From: Streptomyces sp. NBC_01317
GTDB lineage: Bacteria > Actinomycetota > Actinomycetes > Streptomycetales > Streptomycetaceae
DNA: 64,000 bases
Direction of reading: 5' to 3'
Assembly (NCBI RefSeq): GCF_035961655.1
Contig: NZ_CP108393.1
Span: forward strand, 3,269,501 to 3,333,500
Of the stretch, positions 1-8,916 are shown piece after piece. Every line of letters starts with the position of its first letter. Positions within the stretch are counted from its first letter, which is position 1. Under the pieces are notes generated by a model that did not search any database, was not told where the DNA came from, and was given only the letters and a program-made list of their open reading frames with translations. Both the position numbers and the translations under genes were made by a program.

Positions 1-555
1 CGTGTGCTGGAACGCCTCCGCCGCGAGCCGCTTACGGGTCGTCAGGTCGAACCCGCCGTCCTGGACGGCCCCGAGGACGTCCCCGTACCGCTCCGGGCTG
101 GTGACGACCGCCACGGACGGGTGGTTCTTGGCGGCGGCGCGGACCATCGAGGGGCCGCCGATGTCGATCTGCTCCACGCACTCGTCGTCGGTCGCCCCCG
201 AGGCGACCGTCTCGCGGAACGGGTACAGGTTGACGACGACCAGCTCGAACGGCTCGATGTCCAGTTCGGCCAGCTGCTCACGGTGCGCGTCGAGCCGCAG
301 GTCGGCGAGGATGCCGGCGTGCACACGCGGGTGCAGTGTCTTGACACGCCCGTCCAGGCACTCGGGGAAGCCCGTCAGCTCCTCGACCTTGGTGACCGGC
401 ACCCCGGCGGCGGCGATCTTCGCGGCGGTGGAACCGGTGGAGACCAGGGTGACCCCGGCCTCGTGCAGTCCACGGGCCAGCTCTTCCAGGCCCGTCTTGT
501 CGTAGACGCTGACCAGCGCGCGGCGGATCGGCCGCTTCGTACCTTCGGCGGTCAC
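1..555 (-). CDS. purH: Bifunctional purine biosynthesis protein PurH, N-terminal 185 codons
   Basis: The start of the AICAR transformylase / IMP cyclohydrolase that makes the last two steps to IMP. The gene runs off the left edge of the window, so only the MGS-like IMP cyclohydrolase half is visible. The GTG start (553-555) opens with an [19 protein letters not shown] stretch, followed by a [16 protein letters not shown] segment, [16 protein letters not shown] and an NLYPFRETV motif, all typical of PurH. The GTG overlaps the purN stop by 4 bp (GTGA), so the two are translationally coupled in a purN-purH operon. Exactly 185 codons remain in the window. The transformylase domain is not seen here. 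Confidence 0.97.
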   Translation of the reverse strand, partial: MTAEGTKRPIRRALVSVYDKTGLEELARGLHEAGVTLVSTGSTAAKIAAAGVPVTKVEELTGFPECLDGRVKTLHPRVHAGILADLRLDAHREQLAELDIEPFELVVVNLYPFRETVASGATDDECVEQIDIGGPSMVRAAAKNHPSVAVVTSPERYGDVLGAVQDGGFDLTTRKRLAAEAFQHT

Positions 556-1238
556 TGGATCGTTACCTTTCGTCCCTCAATGCGGTAGCCGTGCCGGGCC
601 AGACGCCCCACGACATCGACGAGCAGGCGTCGCTCGACTTCCTTGATGCGCTCGTGGAGCGCGACGCCGTCGTCCGAATAGTCCTCGTCCCTGACCTCCA
701 CCACGCCCTGCGCGATGATCGGGCCCTCGTCGACGCCTTCGTCGACGAAGTGGACGGTGCAGCCGGTCACCTTCACGCCGTGCGCGAGCGCGTCGCGTAC
801 GCCGTGGGCACCGGGAAAGCTGGGCAGCAGAGCAGGATGGGTGTTGACGAACCGGCCGCCGAAGCGCGCGAGGAACTCCTTCCCCACGATCTTCATGAAG
901 CCGGCCGAGACCACCAGGTCCGGCTCGTACGCCGCCGTCGCCGCGGCGAGCGCCGCGTCCCAGGCCTCGCGCGTCCCGTGGTCCCGTACCCGGCACACGA
1001 AGGTGGGCACTCCGGCGCGCTCCGCCCGTTCGAGTCCCACGATCGAGTCGCGGTCGGCGCCGACGGCCACGATCCGCGCCCCGAAACCCGTGGGGTCGGC
1101 GCCGATCGCGTCGATCAGCGCCTGGAGGTTCGTACCCGAACCCGAGACCAGGACCACGAGCCGGGCCGGCCGGCCGGTGGGAGGCAGACCGGTGGGGGGC
1201 AGGGAGGCCACGGTGGGCGCCTTTCTGGAAGCGGGCAC
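552..1238 (-). CDS. purN: Phosphoribosylglycinamide formyltransferase PurN
   Basis: GAR transformylase, the 10-formyl-THF-dependent third step of de novo purine synthesis. The 228-residue protein has the nucleotide-binding [16 protein letters not shown] segment, the catalytic Asn-His region [16 protein letters not shown], and the Asp-bearing [13 protein letters not shown] loop. The first roughly 25 residues ([17 protein letters not shown]...) are an extension beyond the usual start of the fold. A shorter start is possible, but no better-placed one stands out. The 3' end overlaps the purH start by 4 bp, which indicates coupled expression. Confidence 0.96.
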   Translation of the reverse strand: MPASRKAPTVASLPPTGLPPTGRPARLVVLVSGSGTNLQALIDAIGADPTGFGARIVAVGADRDSIVGLERAERAGVPTFVCRVRDHGTREAWDAALAAATAAYEPDLVVSAGFMKIVGKEFLARFGGRFVNTHPALLPSFPGAHGVRDALAHGVKVTGCTVHFVDEGVDEGPIIAQGVVEVRDEDYSDDGVALHERIKEVERRLLVDVVGRLARHGYRIEGRKVTIQ

Positions 1239-1487
1239 GGCCTCGCCGAGCGTGCGGGGCCGGTGTGGTCGGCGGTGTTGTGCGGTCGTACGAACGAGTC
1301 ACGATCCCCGATACGGGGAACTCTACGAAGGAGCCGACCGTCAGCAACGATACCGGCACACCGAGCGGCCCCCACGGGACGGGGGCGTGGCCGGGAGGTA
1401 GCGTCTGGGGACAGGGTTCCGTCTCCGGGACGGCCCATACGACACAAGACCCCCGCGCGCTGGGTCTGAGGGGAAGACGTTCACCAG

Positions 1488-2480
1488 ATGCAGGACCGAC
1501 GCCGCCGCACGGCACTCCACCTCCCGCCGCCCTCCGGGCCGGTGCTGCTGCTGCGGGAACGCCAGTCCTCTTCCACGGGGGCCTCGGGGGCTCCGGGCGG
1601 TTCCCAGGGGTCGGACGGGCCGTCCGGCTCCTCGGGTACGGAGGGGGCTTCGGGTACGGCGGGGGCTTCAGGTTCCTCCGGGTCCGCGGGGTCGTCCGGT
1701 GGGTCCGGCGGGTCCTCCGACGACAATCCGTTCGCGCCGCCGCCCGCCGACCGGCCCGACCAGCCGTGGCGGCCCCGCCTGCCCGAGAACGGCGGGTCCG
1801 GCGACGGCGGGTCCGACTCCGACCGGGGCGACCGCGGCGGCTGGGGCAGCCAGTGGAGCAGCCGCCAGCCCGGCCGCTCCTCGGGCGGCTTCGGGAGCCG
1901 CCCCGGGAATCAGGGCAACGGGCAGAACGAGCAGAACAGCCCCGGGAACGGCCGGCAGGACGGCTCCGAGGGAGGCCGCGGCGGCCTGCGCTGGGACCCG
2001 ACCGACCCCTTCCAGCGGCGTGCCCGCTACGCGCTGCTCGCCGGGATGTGGGCCTTCTTCTTCTCGCTCTTCGACCTCACGGAGATCGCGCTGCTGCTCG
2101 GTGCGCTGGGCGTCTACTGGGGCATCAGTTCCCTGCGCAACAAGCCCCGACCGGGCGCGACCGACAGCTCCGCGGCGCCGGGCCCCGGCGCGGCCTTCCG
2201 TACGGACGCGACTGCGGCGCGTTCCGCTCCCGAGGCGCAGACCCCCGCGCCCGGCACGGCGGCGAACCCGAACCAGAACCGCCAGCAGAAGACGGCCGCG
2301 GTGAGCGGCCTGGTGACGGCCGGCCTGGCGCTGGCGATCGTGGCGGTGACGTTCTCCGTACAGCTCGCGTACCGCGACTACTTCACGTGCGTCAACGACT
2401 CGCTCACGCAGGAGGCCAAGCTGTCCTGCAACAGCCAGCTGCCGGACACGCTGCGGCCGATGTACGGCGTCAAGGAGTGA
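1488..2480 (+). CDS. Streptomyces integral membrane protein, function unknown
   Basis: A 330-residue protein of no family I can name. The first roughly 170 residues are low-complexity (Ser/Gly/Pro-rich, then a [18 protein letters not shown] stretch) and probably cytoplasmic. The core starts at [18 protein letters not shown] and holds one hydrophobic segment or hairpin ([24 protein letters not shown]). A second membrane segment follows near the C-terminus ([20 protein letters not shown]), and a short tail with two Cys ends the protein. A GAGG sequence lies upstream of the ATG. The gene is divergent from purN and its last 11 bp overlap the convergent DUF6350 gene. The N-terminal extent is uncertain because low-complexity GC-rich DNA stays open in all frames. 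Confidence 0.75.
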   Translation: MQDRRRRTALHLPPPSGPVLLLRERQSSSTGASGAPGGSQGSDGPSGSSGTEGASGTAGASGSSGSAGSSGGSGGSSDDNPFAPPPADRPDQPWRPRLPENGGSGDGGSDSDRGDRGGWGSQWSSRQPGRSSGGFGSRPGNQGNGQNEQNSPGNGRQDGSEGGRGGLRWDPTDPFQRRARYALLAGMWAFFFSLFDLTEIALLLGALGVYWGISSLRNKPRPGATDSSAAPGPGAAFRTDATAARSAPEAQTPAPGTAANPNQNRQQKTAAVSGLVTAGLALAIVAVTFSVQLAYRDYFTCVNDSLTQEAKLSCNSQLPDTLRPMYGVKE

Positions 2481-4323
2481 CGCCGGGCTGACCGGGATCC
2501 GGGTCCGCGACCGGCTCCGGTTCCGGTTCCGGTTCCGGATCGGCCTCAGGGTCCGGCTTCGGTTCCTGAACCGGGATTCGTTCCCGCCGCTCTTCCTCGG
2601 AGCCGTCCTCCTCGCCGGAGGGCGGCTCCGACGCCGTTACGGGCTCGGGTACGGGCTCCGGTTCCGGGGGCGGGGGGACCAGCGGTACGGCCGGGAAGTC
2701 GGCCATCAGGCCGCCCGACGCGTCCTTGATCGCGGCCCACCGCGCCTCCCGTGTCCCCCGGTCGTGCCAGGCGTCGGCCGGCAGGACGTCGTACGACTCC
2801 AGGTCAGGAGCCGGATCGGTGGGGACGACGGCACCCGCCCCACCGGTCGTCGCCACCTTCCCGTCCTCCTTCGCCCGGTCCTTCTCGGCCTGCTTCCCGT
2901 CGGCCTGCTTCCCCTCGTCCGACGCGACCTCCGCCGACGCCACCACCGGTGCGGCCGTCCGGCGCCACGGCGCCCACCACGCCACGCTCCCGCTTCCGAC
3001 CCCCGCGCCCGCCTCCACCTCCACCTTCACCCGCCGCTCGCGCAGCCGCCACGCCCTGAGCACCACCGCCACCGGCACCCCCACCCCCACCAGCCACCCC
3101 AGCGCCGCCAGCCCCGTCAGCCACCCCACGGGGCCAAACACGGCCAGGTCCGCGTTGCCCAACGGCCCGCCCGCCGCCCTGGCCAGAACCCCCGTCAACA
3201 GCGCGCCCAGCGCGCCCCCGAGCGCGGCCGTCGCCGCCGTCGCGCGCAGGCTCCACGCCTCCTCCCGTACGGAGAAGGGCGGCGCCGCCACCCGTACCGT
3301 GAACCACGCGACCACCACCCCCGCCACCACCGGCACCCCCGCCGCAGCCCAGTGCAGCGGTGTCCCGTGCCCCTCCGGTACGGCGGCGAGCAGCGGGAAC
3401 GACGGCGGCGCGGGGGTGCCCGTGATCCCCAGCGGGGTGACCGTGGCCGCCGCACCGAGTGCGAAACCGGGGCCCAGGCCGTAGGCGGCGGCCCACGCGG
3501 CGGCGTTCGGCACCAGCGCCAGGCCCAGCAGGAGGACGGCGAACCGCCCCGACCAGTCCCCCGCGAGATGGGTGAACGACACCTGCGCCGCGCCCCCGTG
3601 CCACACCAGCGACGCCCCGACGAGCAGCCCTCCGCCGCCCAGCAGCGCCAGGACGGCCGCGGCGGCGGCCCGCGTCGCGACGGCGGTCCTGCGGCGGGCG
3701 GGCGGTGCCCAGACGGTACGGACGAGGCGTTCCCGTACCCCGGCGGGCAGCCACAGGGGCAGCGGGCCGACCGGCCGGCCGCTGCCCGACCACGCGCCGA
3801 CGGCCGAGGAGACCACGGTCACCAGGGGCAGCAGGAGCGCCGCGCGCAGCCAATGCGCGGTGAGCGGGCCGCCCGACACGTAGAACACGACGGCGCCGCC
3901 GACCAGCAGGTATCCGCCGGAGATGGTGGCCACGGCGCCGAGCGCGGTGAGCTGCGGCCTGCCCTCCTCCGGTTCGAGGGCGTCCCTGGCCGCGCGGTGG
4001 GTGAGCCACACCGGCAGGACCACGAGCAGCAGGGGGACAACGCCGAGCGGCGCGGAAGCCCCTGACATGGAATCGGGCCGCACCAGCTCGACGCCGTGCG
4101 CGAGCAGCCAGAGCGCGGCGGCCACGTGCAGGGCGCCACGGGCACCGCTGTCGGGGTAGGGCGAGGTGATCCACATCGCCATGACCAGCACGGCGAGCGC
4201 CCCGAGGCCGAGGCCCGCGGCGATGGCTCCGCGGAGGAAGGACGCGGTCAGCGCGGCGGCCCGGCCCCGTTCCGCCGCCGAGGCCGAGGACAACGTCGTG
4301 CTGCGATCGGTCACTTGGGTCAC
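2470..4323 (-). CDS. DUF6350 family multi-pass membrane protein (PerM-like)
   Basis: A 617-residue protein with about ten hydrophobic segments across residues 25-430 and a long charged, Pro/Glu-rich cytoplasmic tail ([15 protein letters not shown] near the end). The N-terminal [24 protein letters not shown] and the position beside purN fit the DUF6350 family. From memory, this family includes mycobacterial PerM (Rv0955, next to purN), a membrane protein linked to cell division and persistence. The function here is inferred from family and position only. It starts with GTG and shares its last 11 bp, antisense, with the gene to its left. Expressed divergently from the sigma-like gene at 4393. 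Confidence 0.85.
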   Translation of the reverse strand: MTQVTDRSTTLSSASAAERGRAAALTASFLRGAIAAGLGLGALAVLVMAMWITSPYPDSGARGALHVAAALWLLAHGVELVRPDSMSGASAPLGVVPLLLVVLPVWLTHRAARDALEPEEGRPQLTALGAVATISGGYLLVGGAVVFYVSGGPLTAHWLRAALLLPLVTVVSSAVGAWSGSGRPVGPLPLWLPAGVRERLVRTVWAPPARRRTAVATRAAAAAVLALLGGGGLLVGASLVWHGGAAQVSFTHLAGDWSGRFAVLLLGLALVPNAAAWAAAYGLGPGFALGAAATVTPLGITGTPAPPSFPLLAAVPEGHGTPLHWAAAGVPVVAGVVVAWFTVRVAAPPFSVREEAWSLRATAATAALGGALGALLTGVLARAAGGPLGNADLAVFGPVGWLTGLAALGWLVGVGVPVAVVLRAWRLRERRVKVEVEAGAGVGSGSVAWWAPWRRTAAPVVASAEVASDEGKQADGKQAEKDRAKEDGKVATTGGAGAVVPTDPAPDLESYDVLPADAWHDRGTREARWAAIKDASGGLMADFPAVPLVPPPPEPEPVPEPVTASEPPSGEEDGSEEERRERIPVQEPKPDPEADPEPEPEPEPVADPDPGQPGVTP

Positions 4324-4392
4324 GGCGCCATGCTGCCAACGACACGCGCTTTATCCGGGTAACAAGCTAATGACCGTGGTGTCGCTCAATAT

Positions 4393-5271
4393 ATGCTTAT
4401 GTACTTTTTCACCCGTTCTCCAGAGGCCCATGACGCAGGCACGGAGGCGCCGGGGGCCGGCCCGTTCACGCCCGCGCAGGCCTTCGACGCGCTGTACACC
4501 CACACCGCGCCCTCCCTCGTACGACAGGCGTATCTGCTGACCGGGCGGCACGGTCTGTCCCAGGAGTCCGTCGAGCGCGCCTTCCACCAGGCGTGGGGGC
4601 GCTGGCCCGAGGTCGCGGTGGACCGGGATCCGGCCGGGTGGGTACGGGCTGCCGCGTACGAGTACGCCCTGTCGCCCTGGCACCGGTTCCGCCGCGCCCA
4701 CCGGCGCGCCGACCTGATCACCGGTCAGCGGGACGGCCGGGACGGGCGGGCGCTGCGTGAGGCGCTGCTGGAGCTGCCGCCGCAGTACCGCCGTGTCCTG
4801 ATGCTGTACGACGGGCTGGGCCTGGACCTGCCGGAGACAGCGGCGGAGACGGAGGCGAGCACGCTGGGGACGGCACGGCGGCTGCTGCACGCGCGCGAGG
4901 CGGTGGCCGACCGGCTGCCCGAACTGGCGGACCCGGACGCACTGCACGGGCGGCTGGGGGCGCTCACGCGGGCCGTGACCCCGCCGGCCATCCCTCCGGC
5001 GCAGGCCGTACGGAGGAGCGCGGAGCGCCGCGCCCGGTTGTGGACGCGGACGGCGATCGCCTTCACGGCGTTGATCGTGGGGGCGACCGGCTTCACGCTG
5101 GCCACCGCGCCGACGCGGTACTGGGAGCCGCTGGCGGCCCCGCGGCAGGTCGGCGGGGCGCCGGTCACCAACGGTCCCGAGGCGTGGAGCGAACGGGACC
5201 TGGCCCTGCGGGACCGGCTGCGCGACACACCGTTCAGCGGTCCGGAAAGGCTGGTACCGCTGCCCCTCTGA
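4393..5271 (+). CDS. ECF sigma-factor-like protein with a C-terminal membrane anchor
   Basis: 292 residues. Residues about 25-105 look like sigma region 2 (AFDALYTHTAPSLVRQAYLL ... FHQAWGRWPEV). Residues about 115-170 look like region 4 (ALLELPPQYRRVLMLYDGL with a following helix-turn-helix). After a spacer comes a hydrophobic helix (TAIAFTALIVGATGFTLA, about residues 219-236) and a short outside tail. No anti-sigma gene adjoins it. No ribosome binding site is visible before ATG 4393 (or the in-frame ATG 4399). An AT-rich CAATAT lies immediately upstream, so the message may be leaderless. It could be a genuine membrane-tethered sigma factor or a degenerate paralogue with another role. Confidence 0.8.
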   Translation: MLMYFFTRSPEAHDAGTEAPGAGPFTPAQAFDALYTHTAPSLVRQAYLLTGRHGLSQESVERAFHQAWGRWPEVAVDRDPAGWVRAAAYEYALSPWHRFRRAHRRADLITGQRDGRDGRALREALLELPPQYRRVLMLYDGLGLDLPETAAETEASTLGTARRLLHAREAVADRLPELADPDALHGRLGALTRAVTPPAIPPAQAVRRSAERRARLWTRTAIAFTALIVGATGFTLATAPTRYWEPLAAPRQVGGAPVTNGPEAWSERDLALRDRLRDTPFSGPERLVPLPL

Positions 5272-5330
5272 CACCCTCTGACACCCGGCCTCTGCGGACA
5301 CCGGGCGCAGGGGCGGGCACTCACGCCCCG

Positions 5331-5364
5331 GTCGCCGGACGGGCTTTCCCGCCCGTCCGGCGAC
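5331..5364. terminator. Bidirectional terminator between the sigma-like gene and sucD
   Basis: A perfect 14-bp inverted repeat, GTCGCCGGACGGGC / GCCCGTCCGGCGAC, with a 6-nt loop TTTCCC. It lies midway between two convergent genes, so it can end transcripts from both sides. There is no U-tract, which is common for Streptomyces terminators. Confidence 0.85.
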
Positions 5365-5425
5365 CTGAGGAGCCTCGGCCTGCGTCAGCCGGTACCAGGC
5401 CGAATCAGCCTGGGTCAGCCTTGTG

Positions 5426-6310
5426 TCAGCCCGCGAGGATCGCGCGGGCCAGCTGCGCGGTCTCGGTCGGCGTCTTGCCGACCTTCACGCCCGCGGCCTC
5501 CAGGGCTTCCTTCTTCGCCTGGGCCGTACCCGAGGAGCCGGAGACGATGGCACCCGCGTGGCCCATGGTCTTGCCCTCGGGCGCGGTGAAGCCCGCGACG
5601 TAGCCGACGACCGGCTTCGTGACGTTCTTCGCGATGAAGTCGGCCGCACGCTCCTCGGCGTCGCCGCCGATCTCGCCGATCATCACGATCAGGTCGGTGT
5701 CGGGGTCGGCCTCGAACGCGGCGAGCGCGTCGATGTGCGTCGTACCGATGACCGGGTCGCCACCGATGCCGACGGCGGACGAGAAGCCGAGGTCACGCAG
5801 CTCGTACATCATCTGGTAGGTCAGCGTGCCGGACTTGGACACGAGACCGATGCGGCCGGGCTTGGTGATGTCGCCCGGGATGATGCCGGCGTTGGACTGG
5901 CCGGGGGTGATCAGGCCGGGGCAGTTCGGGCCGATGATCCGGGTCTTGTTGCCCTTCACGCCCGCGTACGCCCAGAACGCCGCGGAGTCGTGCACCGCGA
6001 TGCCCTCGGTGATCACGACGGCCAGCGGGATCTCGGCGTCGATCGCCTCGACCACGGCGGCCTTGGCGAAGGCCGGCGGGACGAAGACGACGGAGACGTC
6101 GGCGCCGGTCTTCTCGATGGCCTCGGCCACGGACCCGAACACGGGTACGTCGGTACCGTCGAAGTCGACGGAGGTGCCGGCCTTACGGGGGTTGACGCCG
6201 CCGACGATGTTCGTGCCGTCGGCGAGCATGAGCCTCGTGTGCTTCATGCCCGTGGCGCCGGTCATCCCCTGGACGATGACCTTGCTGTCCTTGGTGAGGA
6301 AGATAGCCAT
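5426..6310 (-). CDS. sucD: Succinyl-CoA synthetase (ADP/GDP-forming) alpha subunit
   Basis: TCA-cycle enzyme subunit that binds CoA and carries the phosphorylated His. The 294 residues begin [20 protein letters not shown] (CoA-binding fold). [12 protein letters not shown] and the phospho-His motif [12 protein letters not shown] near residue 245 are both present. Length is normal for the family. It follows sucC by 20 bp in the same operon. Confidence 0.98.
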   Translation of the reverse strand: MAIFLTKDSKVIVQGMTGATGMKHTRLMLADGTNIVGGVNPRKAGTSVDFDGTDVPVFGSVAEAIEKTGADVSVVFVPPAFAKAAVVEAIDAEIPLAVVITEGIAVHDSAAFWAYAGVKGNKTRIIGPNCPGLITPGQSNAGIIPGDITKPGRIGLVSKSGTLTYQMMYELRDLGFSSAVGIGGDPVIGTTHIDALAAFEADPDTDLIVMIGEIGGDAEERAADFIAKNVTKPVVGYVAGFTAPEGKTMGHAGAIVSGSSGTAQAKKEALEAAGVKVGKTPTETAQLARAILAG

Positions 6311-6330
6311 GGTTGTGGTTTCCCTCGTCC

Positions 6331-7509
6331 TTACTTCGCTGCTGCGGCGAGCTCGGCGGCCTTGTCGGCCGCGCCGTCCATGGTGTCCACGCGCCGCACG
6401 AGCGGGTGGTTGGCGTCGGACAGGATCTTGCGACCCAGCTCCGCGTTGTTGCCGTCGAGACGCACGACCAGCGGCTTCTCGACGTTCTCGCCCTTGGACT
6501 TCAGCAGCTCCAGGGCCTGCACGATGCCGTTGGCGACCTCGTCGCAGGCGGTGATGCCACCGAAGACGTTGACGAACACGGACTTGACGTCCGGGTCGCC
6601 CAGGATGATCTCCAGGCCGTTCGCCATCACCTCGGCGGACGCGCCGCCGCCGATGTCGAGGAAGTTGGCCGGCTTCACGCCGCCGTGGGCCTCACCGGCG
6701 TACGCGACGACGTCGAGGGTCGACATGACCAGACCCGCGCCGTTGCCGATGATGCCGACCTGGCCGTCGAGCTTGACGTAGTTGAGGTTCTTGGCCTTGG
6801 CGGCGGCCTCCAGCGGGTTCGCCGCGGCCTTGTCCTCCAGCGCCTCGTGGTCGGGCTGCCGGAAGTCGGCGTTCTCGTCGAGCGAGACCTTGCCGTCCAG
6901 CGCGATGATCTTGCCGTCGCCCGACTTGATCAGCGGGTTGACCTCGACCAGGAGCGCGTCCTCCTTGATGAAGACGGTCCACAGCTTCTGGAGGACGTCC
7001 GCGACCTGGTCGGCGATGTCGGCCGGGAACTTCGCGGCGGCGACGATCTCGGCGGCCTTCTCCGGGGTGCAGCCCTCGTAGGCGTCGACCGGGATCTTGG
7101 CGAGCGCGTCGGGGTTCTCCTCGGCGACGACCTCGATCTCGACACCGCCCTCGACGGAGGCCATGGCGAGGAAGGTGCGGTTGGTGCGGTCGAGCAGGAA
7201 GGAGACGTAGTACTCCTCCGCGATGTCCGCGGTCTCGGCCAGCATCACCTTGTGGACCGTGTGGCCCTTGATGTCCATGCCCAGGATCTGGCCGGCCTTC
7301 TCGACGGCCTCGTCCGGGTCCGCGGCGAGCTTCACGCCGCCCGCCTTACCGCGTCCACCGACCTTGACCTGCGCCTTGACGACAGCCTTGCCGCCGAGAC
7401 GCTCGGTCACCTCGCGGGCCGCCTCAGGCGTCTCGATGACTTCACCGGCCAGCACCGGTACACCGTGCTTGGCGAAGAGGTCCCTCGCCTGATACTCGAA
7501 CAGGTCCAC
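6331..7509 (-). CDS. sucC: Succinyl-CoA synthetase beta subunit
   Basis: The ATP-grasp subunit of succinyl-CoA synthetase (392 residues). It begins [19 protein letters not shown] and contains the nucleotide-binding [16 protein letters not shown], the VEVNPLI motif and the C-terminal ligase segment [16 protein letters not shown]. First gene of the sucCD operon. About 220 bp of leader DNA lies between it and the upstream VWA gene, which reads the same way, and holds two palindromes that could be Crp-type sites. Confidence 0.98.
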   Translation of the reverse strand: MDLFEYQARDLFAKHGVPVLAGEVIETPEAAREVTERLGGKAVVKAQVKVGGRGKAGGVKLAADPDEAVEKAGQILGMDIKGHTVHKVMLAETADIAEEYYVSFLLDRTNRTFLAMASVEGGVEIEVVAEENPDALAKIPVDAYEGCTPEKAAEIVAAAKFPADIADQVADVLQKLWTVFIKEDALLVEVNPLIKSGDGKIIALDGKVSLDENADFRQPDHEALEDKAAANPLEAAAKAKNLNYVKLDGQVGIIGNGAGLVMSTLDVVAYAGEAHGGVKPANFLDIGGGASAEVMANGLEIILGDPDVKSVFVNVFGGITACDEVANGIVQALELLKSKGENVEKPLVVRLDGNNAELGRKILSDANHPLVRRVDTMDGAADKAAELAAAAK

Positions 7510-7593
7510 GCGTGTCCGTCCCTTTGTGTTCTGAAATCCGCAGCCTGGTGATCGCGGGTTCGTTGTCGGCGTGGGCGTGCCGCGAAGGGCAAC

Positions 7594-7720
7594 GTGACTG
7601 CACCGTCACTGAGGGAGGCGTACACGCTGTCCGGTACGCGGCATGTCCGTCTCGCAGGTTATCCCCGTGGGCGGTAGGTCCCTAAATCGCGGATCGCACC
7701 TGAGCGGTGATACCTGTCAC
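7594..7720. promoter_or_regulatory. Two GTGA...TCAC palindromes upstream of sucCD
   Basis: GTGAC-N6-GTCAC at 7594-7609 and GTGA-N6-TCAC (GTGATACCTGTCAC) at 7707-7720 lie 85-210 bp upstream of the sucC start. The second matches the GTGA-N6-TCAC half-site spacing of CRP-family sites. Binding by Streptomyces Crp or another FNR/CRP protein is inferred from the pattern alone. Confidence 0.45.
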
Positions 7721-7728
7721 AGAGCCTC

Positions 7729-8916
7729 CTACGCCGTGTCGGGGACGGGCAGCGGACGCTTTTCCAGCGCCGCCGCCATCACCTCGGGGAACAGGTCGGG
7801 GGTGCAGGCGAAGGCGGGCGCGCCGAGCGCGGCGAGGGCCGCCGCGTGCTCCCGGTCGTAGGCGGGGGCGCCTTCGTCGGACAGCGCGAGCAGCGCGACG
7901 AACTCCACCCCCGACGCCTTCATCGCCGCCACCCGCTTGAGCATCTCGTCGCGTATCCCGCCCTCGTAGAGGTCGCTGATCAGGACGACCACGGTGTCGG
8001 CGGGGCGGGTGATGCGGGCCTGGCAGTAGGCGAGGGCGCGGTTGATGTCCGTACCGCCGCCGAGCTGGGTGCCGAAGAGGACGTCGACCGGGTCGTCCAG
8101 TTGGTCGGTGAGGTCCACGACGGCGGTGTCGAAGACGACGAGCCGGGTGTCGAGCGTGCGCATCGAGGCCAGGACGGCGCCGAACACCGACGCGTACACG
8201 ACGGACGCGGCCATCGAGCCCGACTGGTCGATGCAGAGGACCACCTCCTTCTTCACCGCCTGTGAGGCGCGTCCGTACCCGATGAGGCGCTCGGGGACGA
8301 CCGTGCCGTACTCGGGCAGGTAGTTCTTGAGGTTGGCCCGGATGGTGCGGTCCCAGTCGATGTCCCGGTGGCGCGGCCGGTTGATCCGCGCGGACCGGTC
8401 GAGCGCGCCGGTCAGGGTGGCGCGGGTGCGGGTGGCGAGCCGCTTCTCTATGTCCTCGACCACCTTGCGGACGACCGCGCGTGCCGTTTCCTTCGTCGTC
8501 TCGGGCATCGCCTTGTTCAGCGACAGGAGCGTGCCGACCAGGTGGACGTCGGCCTCGACCGCCTCCAGCATCTCCGGCTCCAGGAGGAGCGCGGAGAGTC
8601 CGAGCCGGTCGATGGCGTCGCGCTGCATGACCTGGACGACGGAGCTGGGGAAGTACGTGCGGATGTCGCCGAGCCAGCGGGCCACGGACGGCGCGGAGGC
8701 TCCGAGCCCGGCGGACCGGTTGCGGCTCGCGCCGCCCCCGGTGCCGCCTGCCTTGCCGGAGCCGTAGAGGGCGGCGAGCGCGCCGTCCATCGCCGCGTCC
8801 GTGCCGGCGAGGGTGCAGCCGGTGCCGTCGGTGCCGCTCGCTCCGTCCCCGCCGAGCACCAGGCGCCAGCGGCGCAGCCGCTCGTCGACGGCGGATTCCG
8901 TACGGTCCGTGGTCAT
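7729..8916 (-). CDS. VWA-domain protein of a MoxR/VWA operon
   Basis: 395 residues. The C-terminal half is a von Willebrand A fold with an intact MIDAS: DQSGS at residues 230-234, GGGTDINRAL, and the VVLISDLYEGG Asp. The N-terminal half is helical and charged (RWLGDIRTYFPSSVVQVMQRD, then EDIEKRLATRTRATLTGAL) and resembles the CoxE-like partner proteins of MoxR ATPases. Its ATG overlaps the stop of the DUF5682 gene (ATGA), so it is the last gene of a translationally coupled operon MoxR-DUF5682-VWA. By analogy to other MoxR/VWA pairs it may act with the ATPase as a metal-dependent protein-binding or chelatase-like device. The substrate is unknown. Confidence 0.92.
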   Translation of the reverse strand: MTTDRTESAVDERLRRWRLVLGGDGASGTDGTGCTLAGTDAAMDGALAALYGSGKAGGTGGGASRNRSAGLGASAPSVARWLGDIRTYFPSSVVQVMQRDAIDRLGLSALLLEPEMLEAVEADVHLVGTLLSLNKAMPETTKETARAVVRKVVEDIEKRLATRTRATLTGALDRSARINRPRHRDIDWDRTIRANLKNYLPEYGTVVPERLIGYGRASQAVKKEVVLCIDQSGSMAASVVYASVFGAVLASMRTLDTRLVVFDTAVVDLTDQLDDPVDVLFGTQLGGGTDINRALAYCQARITRPADTVVVLISDLYEGGIRDEMLKRVAAMKASGVEFVALLALSDEGAPAYDREHAAALAALGAPAFACTPDLFPEVMAAALEKRPLPVPDTA

